Source: Aplectana chamaeleonis
Taxonomy: Eukaryota > Nematoda > Chromadorea > Rhabditida > Cosmocercidae
DNA: 64,000 nucleotides
Reading direction: 5' to 3'
Assembly: GCA_029168955.1 (NCBI GenBank)
Contig: JAPDOI010001854.1
Coordinates: 1 to 64,000 of the forward strand
The position numbers were made by a program, and so were the translations under genes. A model generated the notes under the pieces. It was not told the origin of the DNA and ran no database searches. It worked only from the letters and a program-made list of their open reading frames with translations. Positions 56,094 through 64,000 of the stretch are shown piece after piece (within the stretch, counting starts at the first letter, position 1; every line of letters starts with the position of its first letter).

Positions 56094-57300
56094 CCTGCAA
56101 CTGACCGTAGGATTGGAATCCGCTGCGAAGATAAAACAGAGGCTATCCTGCAGATTCAAGCTCTCCCATTCCTCACAGCGAAAGTGAAATATGCGCTTAT
56201 TGAGGCATCAGAACTTGCCAGAAGTTTCGTCACCAAATCAGCAGTACCAAAGGTTCTCATTGGTATGGATTACTTCTGGGATTTGGTATTCAACGAGAAA
56301 TTCAGTGTTTCAACTCTTCCCAATGGATATCGTATGGTACAAACACGACTCGGAGCAATCATAACTAGCAGCACCTTTCGGCTTGATCAGAAAACAAACT
56401 TCATGCACGAGCAGTCTACAACAACAGCCAATCCTGCAAGACACACTGAACTCGAAGACCTCGTGAAGCGGTTCTGGAGCAATGAGTCAATGGGAATAAT
56501 TGACGATCCAAACGAACCCGAACATGAGAAGTGCTTACAAGAATTCACCACTTCAGTCAACTATAACGACGCAGAAAAAAGATACTACGTCAAACTTGCT
56601 TTCAAATCACCTCCGTCAAACCTCCCGTCAAATCGTGAACTTGCCTTTTCACGATTTATCTCGAATGTAAAAATGCTCCAAAGAAATCCTGAATACATGA
56701 GCAAATACCACGCCATTTTTGCCGAACAGCTACAAAAAGGCATTATTGAAGAAGTCGAAGAGACTCCCACTTCCGCTCCTGTCCATTATCTCGCTCACCA
56801 TGGTGTAGTAACAGAATCGAGCAAACACACTAAAGTTAGGTGTGTATTCGACGGATCTGCCAAGAAGCAAGGACACTCAAGTCTTAATGAAATCCTCTTA
56901 AAAGGACCAAATCTTCTACCAGATCTTCTTGGTGTCCTACTCCGTGTTCGAGCCATGCCAATACTCATCTCAAGTGACATTGAAAAAGCGTTCCTAATGG
57001 TCGGACTGCAAGAAGAAAGCAGAAACTTCACAAGATTCTTCTGGCTTCGCGACTCAGCCAAAGGAACCATCAAGTCCAACACGGTCATCTACAGATTTCG
57101 ACGAGTCCCTTTCGGGCTCATTTCCTCACCCTTCCTACTATCCGCCACCATCCATCACCACCTTCTGACCACGAATACTCCTCTGGCTCAGAACATGCTT
57201 CAAAATACCTACGTCGACAGTTTTTTATGGTGTATCCTCTCCAGCTGAAGGAGAAGAGTTCTACAAAGATTCTAAGAAACTATTTCAAGATGCTGGAATG
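56089..57300 (+). pseudogene. Retrotransposon reverse transcriptase region (frameshifted)
   Basis: The open piece 56184-57248 encodes the BEL/Pao RT with VRCVFDGSAKKQG, ISSDIEKAFLMVGL (catalytic Asp) and RVPFGLISSPFLL. The box expected to be YVDD or YVDN reads YVDS at about 57209, directly before a T6 run where the frame shifts by one. RT cannot be completed from this copy. Confidence 0.8.
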
Positions 57301-58311
57301 AACCTCAGAGAATATACAAGCAACAACGAGGAACTCAACAAGTTCTTAAAGGAGCATGAAAACAACGAAGCTGACGAACATAGCAATATTCTGGGCTTGG
57401 GATGGAACACCAAGTCAGACGAAATCATTCTGAAGATCCCTCGAAGCGGCACTGATCAGCAGCCATCGTGGACAAAAAGAAGAGTTCTACAAAAGGTAGC
57501 AAGCCTGCACGATCCATTCGGTTGGATAACTCCCGTCACACTGCTTGGGAAAATCTTCATCCAGAAGCTATGGACAGAAAATATCGCTTGGGATCAAACT
57601 TTGCCACAGCAACTACACGATGAATGGTCCACCATTGTTAAATCATGGACCGCACCATCAATACGATTCCCTCGTCAATTCATATCCTCTACAACATCAA
57701 ACTCCACGTTCGAAATTCATGTCTTCACCGACGCGTCACAAGTAGCATACTCAGCCACATCGTACCTTGTCGAACTAGGAGGAGAAAACAAGCCTATTCG
57801 AACAGCATTTCTCGTTGCGAAGTCTAGACTTGCTTCAAAGAAACCTAAAGAAACGATTCCAAAACTTGAGCTGTCAGCCCTCGCAATCGGCGCTAATCTT
57901 CTCAACTATCTACGTCAGCAGCTGAATATTTCCGCAAAGCGTCACTACATTTGGACCGACAGTAAAGTCGCCATTGCATGGACTAAGTCGACGAAAGAAC
58001 TCCCAGTCTTTGTGAGGAATCGAGTGAAAACCATCAGAAAATCGGCAGGCGATGCTATTTTACGACATGTTCCTGGATCAATGAACACTGCAGACATCGC
58101 TAGGCGAGGATGTACCATCGAACAGCTGCTCAATGATGAACTTTGGTGGAATGGACCAGATTTCCTTCTTCAAAACGAGTCAGCCTGGCCTGAAAACAAA
58201 GAAGCAGACAAGGTCGATCTTCATCCAGGAAATCTTCACGAAAAGAATCACCACTGCGGCATAGAACAAACATTGATTGAACTACGAAAATCTGTTTGGA
58301 TACCTAAATGA
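57298..58311 (+). pseudogene. Retrotransposon RNase H and start of integrase
   Basis: One open frame of 337 codons. TDASQVAYSATSYLV and IWTDSKVAIAW give RNase H Asp motifs; PKLELSALAIGANLL is typical of the A17/RNase H region. The end has the His/Cys region of integrase up to WIPK, then TGA (58309-58311) where relatives have a sense codon. Confidence 0.78.
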
Positions 58312-59427
58312 AGAGCTACCGTCAAGAATATTATTTACAAATTCTGCTTCACTTGTAAGAAGGCCAAGGCAAAGCCCTTCAAGCTTCCAGATTTTCCCAT
58401 CCATCCAGATTACCGCGTCAACAAGCCAAACTATCCTTTCGAAAATTGTGGCATAGATATACTGGGCCCAGTACAGTATCGAAATGACAACGGCAACATC
58501 GACAAATACTGGATACTACTCTGGACTTGCTTAAATTCTCGAGCAATAGTCACAGACGTCATTCAAGATCTCACGTCCTGCACCTTTCTCCATAGACTTA
58601 GACGTTTCATCGCCACAAATGGATCACCGAAGAGAATCATCTCCGACAACGCCACAACCTTTCGAGCAGTAGCCAATGCTCAAATGGAAGAACCTACAGA
58701 ATCAGTCCACCAAAACGATGTCATGGATTACTGTACCACTCAAAACATTCAGTTCAAATTCATTCCAGCATACAGTCCATGGCAAGGTGGTGTCTACGAA
58801 AGAATGGTTGGAATCTTCAAATCTGCCTTCAAGAGTGCAATCAACAATCGCATCCTTCCTTTGGATGACATAACGACTCTTGCGAAGGAATCCGAAGCAA
58901 TTTGCAATTCTCGACCTCTCACGTACGTAGGCGATCAACTCGACTTTATTCCACTTCGTCCGGTAGATTTCATAAGACCGACGTCTCGACTTTCATCACC
59001 AAGACTTCTCGAAGAAGAGAACGAATGGAAGCCAACATTTTCTACCAGAGACCAATTGATCAGAAACTGGAGATTTGGTATGGATCTTCTAAAGAAATTC
59101 TGGGACAGATGGTCTGCTGAATATCTCACCAGTCTACGTGAAAGGCATCGAACATCACATCCGCATCCAAGATGTTATCAGCAAAACCAGCCTCAGTACG
59201 GTGATATCGTACTCATTCAAGATGACAAACCTAAGCGAGCAATATGGAAAATGGGACGAATATGTGGATCTTCAGACGACTACTGTAGATCAGTTCAAGT
59301 CCAACTTGCTTCAAGAAGAATTATAACAAGACCAATAAACCTAGTCAGCAAAATTGAAATATCGCCGGACAAGAAACCAACCAGCGAGGGACAAAGTATT
59401 TCTTCAACGTCGCTTTATGAAGAATGA
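58312..59427 (+). pseudogene. Retrotransposon integrase, C-terminal portion
   Basis: Same frame as the preceding piece after its TGA. It contains CFTCKK (zinc), GIDILGP and ISDNATTF (catalytic Asp residues) and GGVYERMVG (catalytic Glu), then a DUF5641-like end (PQYGDIVLIQDD, KMGRI). It stops at TGA 59425-59427, 56 bp before the 3' LTR. Confidence 0.8.
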
Positions 59428-59483
59428 AACTATGAAGCAACCGATATAATCATTTTGTGTTCTTGTTTTGTATTCCGCGGGAG

Positions 59484-59617
59484 TTTATCCGGCAGATATG
59501 TATATACCGGATAATGATAAGGTACCCTGTAAAAGAGTGCCGTTACCATTGTATGGTTCACTTTTGGAATGAACTTCCTCCACTCGAGTCGTCCAGCAGT
59601 CTACGGTATCCAGTACA
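59484..59617 (+). repeat. 3' LTR
   Basis: 134 bp from TTTATCCGGCAG to GTATCCAGTACA, preceded by a short GCGGGAG purine tract. GGTGG follows as target duplication. Confidence 0.85.
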
Positions 59618-59625
59618 GGTGGTTA

Positions 59626-59705
59626 CCCGAGCTGGGGTGATGTAGTGGCAGGATGCGCCGTTGCTCACTTGACACCGCAGGGTTCGATCCACGCCCAGTA
59701 TCAGC
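59626..59705 (+). repeat. tRNA-derived SINE head, copy 2
   Basis: ACCCGAGCTGGGGTGATGTAGTGGCAGG with A-box character and GGGTTCGATCC as B box; same start as the copy at 32372 (minus). It begins 9 bp after the retrotransposon. Confidence 0.5.
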
Positions 59706-59759
59706 CAGATCTACCATCTCTACGGAGTCCTCGAATCCATACTAGGTGACAGAATTATA

Positions 59760-60360
59760 AAATTCAAACCGCAGATTCTATCCACAGTAACCCAACGGTC
59801 ATAATAAGAGTATTGAAAACAACTCCATCCATTTATCGTCATGATGAAGCGTAGGTCGGTAGAATGATATCGTGCTCCCTGCAAGGGACTCATTCCGGTA
59901 CTCATGGAATAAGGTCTCGTATGATAGTGCGGTTGGAACGCAACACTAAGGACCTCCACATCAAGTTGCTCTCTTCAAGTTGCAAGACTTGTAGGTTTCC
60001 CCTACTGTTGCGTAAGGTAGCACCTTAGGTCGTTGTGCCCCACTAGTTGCACCAACATGCTGCTTTTTAACGGAGCTTTACCTCCAATTATTGCCCCAGC
60101 TGCTTCAGTTTTTGCTCCAAACTCCTGCGCTTCAGTTCTGCCCAAATGTTGCTCTCGACAACACTCACCAAATTGTCATGAAGAACCTCATTCCAGAGTA
60201 TCGGAGTGAATTGCTTACAAGGAGCATGATAATCCACCAACCGACATTTTATAAAGGTTGTAAATAGGATGCAGATGTGTTCCTTTACTCTTATCATGGC
60301 CATTGGGTTACGGTGGATGAAATCTGCGGTTTGAGTTTTATAATTCTGTTACTAGGTGCA
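59760..60360. other. No gene assembled
   Basis: Short frames on minus (59720-59959, 60088-60303) without splice or family support. AAATTCAAACCGCAGATT at 59760 recurs inverted near 60330, so this stretch is probably another inverted-repeat element of about 600 bp. Confidence 0.4.
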
Positions 60361-60365
60361 TGTAA

Positions 60366-60962
60366 GGCCCCGGTCAGAGTTGGTGCTATTTGCATCTGTA
60401 TCCCCCCCGCACCCCCCAACACCACCCCGGTCGATACGTATGTTTAAAATGATGGAGTGAGGTTGAGAAAATCACTCGCTGCATCCAACTAGATATGACG
60501 ATGATTACGTGGCCAACAGGATTGCACCTGTTCAGAGAAATAGTGAAGGAGACTATGGTGAAGTAAAGGAGGTAGCAGTAAGGTTAGCTTTCTAGTGATA
60601 CGCAATGTTTTATCTTCGACCCGCCCACCCGGTGATTTTCTCATCCACGTATTGCATGGATATCGACCGCGTCGGATACATAGAGTGATTTTTTCAACCT
60701 CACTAAATCATTTTAAACATACGTATCGACCGGGGGTGCGGGGGGGTGTTGGGGGGTGCGGGGGGGGAGCGGGGGGATACATCGAGTGATTTTCTCAGCT
60801 TCACCTCACCATGTTGTTCATACGTATCGACCGGGTGGGTGTTGGGGGGTGTTGGGGGGTGCGGAGGGGATACACCGAGTGATTTTTGCATCCCATTTCC
60901 AATGCATTATGTGTGTATCGACCGGGCTGGAGGCGTCGGCTCATCCAACTATGACCGGGGCC
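60366..60962. mobile_element. Harbinger-like MITE, copy 2
   Basis: 597 bp with ends GGCCCCGGTCAGAGTTGG and CCAACTATGACCGGGGCC, flanked by TAA on both sides. Nearly the same interior as the copy at 52729, with more G/C-run units. Confidence 0.78.
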
Positions 60963-61025
60963 TAAGGAGATGAAGGATTTGTTTAGGAAGTCGGCTGCAT
61001 GCCACTGTATAGCCATGAAAAGCTG

Positions 61026-61923
61026 AGGTTGTTCGGAAAGAAATGCGCGTTTGAGCTTAAAATTTTTTTATTATAAAAACGAAATTAAACAAGATTAATT
61101 CAAAAGATAATCTCCATTACTATCAATGACTTGTGGCCAACATTTAGCCAAAGAATGGGTTCCTCTTTCAATAAACTCGGCCGGCTGCGACTCAAAGTAG
61201 TTGGACACCCAGAGTTGAACTTCTTCGCGGTTTGTGAACTTTCTCTCAGCCAGGGAGTGCTGCATCGACTGGAACATATGGTAATCGGATGGTGCCAGGT
61301 CTGGGCTGTATGGCGGATGAGGCAAGACTTCCCAGCCCGATTCCTCAATTTTTTCAGGAGGGATTTTCGCGACATGCTTAGGAGCGGTGTCGTAGAGGAA
61401 TTTTCTCGACGTCGTTTCGACTCCTTGACGACGCAGTGCTTGATCCACGCGGTTCAATTGATCTTTGCAGATGTCCGCCGTAACTGTTTGACCCGAGTCC
61501 AGAACTTCAAAGTACACAAAACCTTTGCTGTTCCACCAAACACAGAGCATCGCCTTTTTGCCGTGTATATCCGGTTTCGGAGTCGGTTTTGAAGTGTCAC
61601 CGGCGTGTTTCTGTTCTGACAGGCTTCTGTTTCTGACAGTTTCTGACAGGGCTTCTTTGGCGAATACCTCAGATAGGGCACGTTGAGATCCAGCAGCCAA
61701 CCCGCCTTGCTTGAAGCGGTACCACATGCGAGCTCGCATTCGAATTTTTTGGACAGGCATTTTCTAAACTTTTTTTCTTAAAAAAACAATGTAGACATAG
61801 ACAAAAAAATACCAAACGATGCACAATAAAAATCTCTTTCTAATAAACAAAACTTTTGAAAAATCTTTAAGTAGGACAGAAATAAATGGACAAATTCAAC
61901 GCGCATTTCTTTCCGAACAACCT
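61026..61923 (-). mobile_element. mariner transposon with internal deletion
   Basis: Inverted ends AGGTTGTTCGGAAAGAAATG at 61026 and, inverted, at 61923. About 900 bp, against 1.2-1.3 kb for full mariners, so the element lost sequence. TA follows the right end (CCTATA); the left flank TGA has diverged. Confidence 0.82.
61095..61760 (-). pseudogene. mariner transposase, truncated
   Basis: 221 codons on minus against about 345 in the family. Present are PKPDIHGKKAMLCVWWN, the second Asp (FLYDTAPKHVAK) and third Asp (PPYSPDLAPSDYHMF) of the DD34D triad, and the tail HSLAERKFTNREEVQLWV. The helix-turn-helix region and the first Asp (DEKW-type) are missing, so it is not active. Confidence 0.82.
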
Positions 61924-61929
61924 ATATAA

Positions 61930-62640
61930 TAACAATAGTGAGCTTCAATACTACTTAGCGCCAGCTAACGATACCCTCACTGGCCCGGCGTTCGAGTAGG
62001 TATATTTTCTAAACGTGGGGAGACACTGAAAAACTCAAGTGTCACCGCTAAGGTGGGCTGGGATAAAGTTTTGCCCCAACTGTGTCATTCACGCAAACTC
62101 TAACTTCATGTTTCAACTCATTCCTGCTCAGGATGATACAAAATTCGGATAAGATGAAGTGCAATGAAATTGATGATGGGGCGGCGATGTGGTTGTTGAA
62201 ACTGTTATAAAGTTACGAACGAACCCGCCGTGGTGGAGCGAGCGGCGCGCTAGCACATTTATACCCATGCGGCACACCTGCGCCGAACGCGCGTGACTCT
62301 AGGGCATTGAGGGGTGGTACAGTATATTCAACACAGCAATCATTCCAAAAATGTCGTCAAAACATGTACACTAGGGAGGGAGTAAGTCTGCTCCGTCTAA
62401 TTTTATGTACTCTTTGCAGATATTGAGCTTCTGATCAAGTAATCGAGTGACACTATCTCAGGAAAAAAGGAGTTTAGAGGGACAGTTTGCAATTATCATC
62501 TGCCTCTCTCGGATGTCTACACTCTATCGTCTTGTCAGATTTTCGTTTTGGATGTAGTACAAAGGAAACTTCATCACAGAAAAAATTTTAAAAAGTTTAA
62601 TGCTGTAAAAATCTCAAGTACTGTACGCTGAACACTACTT
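61930..62640. other. No gene seen
   Basis: AT-rich single-copy-looking sequence without open frames of note, splice pairs or recognisable repeats. Confidence 0.3.
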
Positions 62641-62649
62641 ATTGATTTT

Positions 62650-62775
62650 TGAAAAAGTTTCTGTTTTCTGTTTTCCGCCCATTTTGCGAGATTTTTTCTG
62701 TTTTCTCTCAAACTGGATTAACAGTTTTCTGTTTTCTGTTTCCAAAAAGGTTTTTTCCGCACATCCCTGATCCAC
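62650..62775. repeat. TTTTCTGTTTTCTG repeat, copy 4
   Basis: Ends TTTTTTCCGCACATCCCTGATCC, the same boundary as at 32600. Motif TTTCTGTTTTCTG is repeated five times. Confidence 0.5.
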
Positions 62776-62936
62776 ACGGCTGGGGCGGGGGCCGCTTTCG
62801 CCGCCATCCGCGGGTAGGGTGGTTCCTCACCGCAGACTGCGGCGGATCGAGGCAGGGCGTTTCTCCGCCGTGGCATCGGGGTGACATGCTTGAGGTAAAT
62901 AGTAATACAAATAATTATCGCGGGCCATGTGGTGAT

Positions 62937-63070
62937 GGTCGGCGGGCCATCGACGTGCGGCTGGCCGGCGAACCAAGCGCGGGCCATCCACGGAAAAGGA
63001 CTGCAAACCAGCTGAAAAAGGTCGGCGGGCCATCGACATGAGGCTGGCCGGCGAACCAAAAGCGGGCGGC
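62937..63070. repeat. Direct repeat, two ~50-bp units 84 bp apart
   Basis: GGTCGGCGGGCCATCGAC.TG.GGCTGGCCGGCGAACC occurs at 62938 and 63022. GC-rich, with motifs shared with 49270-49370. Confidence 0.6.
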
Positions 63071-63265
63071 CGGACATTGGAGACCGCGGGCCACCTGGGA
63101 AAGGTTTGCGGGCCGTTACCCTGAGTACCTGAGAGCGGGGAAATGGAGGATACGTATAAAGAACAACAAAATGAAGCGATTCACCTCGACATTGTCGAGT
63201 GATTCGTCTGGTCTAGTCGGAACGAGTTAGTCGAACGGTCCAATGTGTGATCGTGTGCTCCAACT

Positions 63266-63306
63266 TTAAAAAGAAAGAGAGAGAGAGAGGGAGAAAGAGA
63301 GAGAGA
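63266..63306. repeat. GA microsatellite
   Basis: (GA)n with a few interruptions, followed by GAATCACGGTGAATCGAGGT. Confidence 0.85.
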
Positions 63307-63530
63307 ATCACGGTGAATCGAGGTGTATCAAGGAATCGAATGAATAAATGAAAGAACAAGGTGAATCGTTACGTCGCTCTTTTTTTCAATGAAAGCGTAT
63401 TCGATCTAGGTGAAGCTTCAGACAGACGATTATAACTTGCTACCGGCACAAAATTCTCACTCAGGAATTATCCTGTTAAAGTTGCGCTCTGGCCTATTGA
63501 GGCAAGTTAAAACCAGTTTTACGTGTACTA

Positions 63531-64000
63531 TGTTAAAGGCAGAGGACACCCAGAAAATTAATTCTCACATTTCATGTTTGTCTTGGAGAGAGTCTTACGC
63601 TGATCACAGTGGTATCTCTAAAATCGTCCAAGACCCCTTTTGAACAGAGTAATGGCTCTTCAAAAATATCTAGATTTTGAGGATGGAAAATTAATGGACG
63701 ACTTGTCTCAGGCCTTTATTTCTCTTCATTCGCAATCGTTGCGTAAGAGAAAACCAGGATAAGGAGACAGTCCGGTAATGGACTGAAGAACGACGACTTG
63801 TTGGAATTCATCCATCCATCGAACCGCTATCGAGTTCGAAAATCTGTTAGGGGGTCGGGCCTGCGGTGGTGAGCGAAGGGGGTCGGGCCTGTGGTGGTCG
63901 CTTATATCTCGCTTATCTGGAGGAAATGAGATCTGGCGTTTGGCACGTGTTAAACAGGAGGGGTCTTCTACACAATCACATGAAAATATCAAAATTCATT
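63531..64000. mobile_element. TTAA-type MITE cut by the window end
   Basis: The left end is TTAAAGGCAGAGGACACCCA. Sequence inward follows 29511-30002 closely (CTTGGAGAGAGTC, GATCACAGTGGTATCTC, GGGGGTCGGGCCTG). The right end lies beyond the window. Confidence 0.65.

Larger units (their letters stand above)
50425..59622 (+). mobile_element. BEL/Pao LTR retrotransposon, inactivated, with nested insertions
   Basis: LTRs of 134 bp each (50430-50563 and 59484-59617) are flanked by a perfect 5-bp duplication GGTGG (50425-50429, 59618-59622), the size expected for BEL/Pao. Order: LTR, primer site, Gag (DUF1759-like) with zinc knuckles, aspartic protease, reverse transcriptase, RNase H, integrase with DUF5641-like C-terminus, LTR. 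It is broken by TGA at 51604, TAA at 52117, a frame change near 52296, a MITE (52729-53362), a 2.6-kb insertion (about 53494-56088), a frameshift near 57220 and TGA at 58309. It cannot make its proteins. Confidence 0.9.

Overview
This is eukaryotic DNA, almost certainly from a nematode. The evidence is three genes with the nematode CX module (six cysteines, ending C-x5/6-CC-G-x2-CC), TTTCAG-type 3' splice sites placed at start codons as expected for spliced-leader trans-splicing, introns from about 40 bp to several kb, and dense small inverted-repeat transposons. A strongylid such as a hookworm is my guess, but nothing in the window proves the species.

Genes. Three CX-module type I membrane proteins can be assembled exon by exon. 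Gene 1 (+, 236-7061) is 5'-truncated by the window and has Gly/Phe/His/Pro repeats, a CX module, a membrane helix and a Gln/Tyr/Pro tail. Gene 3 (+, 17799-27516) appears complete at 240 aa. Gene 2 (-, 43152-33487) appears complete at 306 aa. In all three the exon with the first Cys is entered in phase 1, the C2-C6 exon starts in phase 0 and ends in phase 2, and the membrane exon runs from phase 2 to phase 1. Downstream of gene 3 lie two more membrane-plus-tail exon pairs (30227-30565 and 31879-33199), entered in the same phase but with no CX exons of their own. They look like alternative 3' cassettes of gene 3, or relics of duplicates. Gene 1 has a candidate alternative last exon (3954-4011) with its own poly(A) signals, which would make a soluble form.

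Mobile DNA. The rest is mostly transposons. Introns and spacers carry several MITE families: one with TTAA-like ends reading AGGCA...TGCCT, often in end-to-end chains that share the target site; one with AGTCTGTCCGAATGAGACTG ends; and many long foldbacks. LINE fragments (23.2-24.05 kb, 30.8 kb), tRNA-derived SINE heads, a CACTAG-ended element and a deleted mariner (61.0-61.9 kb) are also present. From 50.4 to 59.6 kb lies one BEL/Pao LTR retrotransposon with equal 134-bp LTRs and a GGTGG target duplication. It is inactivated by stop codons and frameshifts, a 634-bp MITE in the protease, and a 2.6-kb composite insertion.

Tandem repeats. A 42-bp minisatellite made of two 21-bp half-units occurs in intron 1 of gene 3 (18.35-19.56 kb), and a diverged version lies inside the retrotransposon (54.07-54.93 kb). 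A module with a TATA box followed 45 bp later by a conserved hairpin occurs twice (20.4 and 49.5 kb). A third TATA-plus-hairpin unit lies beside the second minisatellite.

Limits. All exon joins are read from splice signals, reading phase and family pattern, without transcript evidence. No rRNA, CRISPR or convincing functional tRNA gene was seen. The right-hand third (44-64 kb) has no gene I can assemble.
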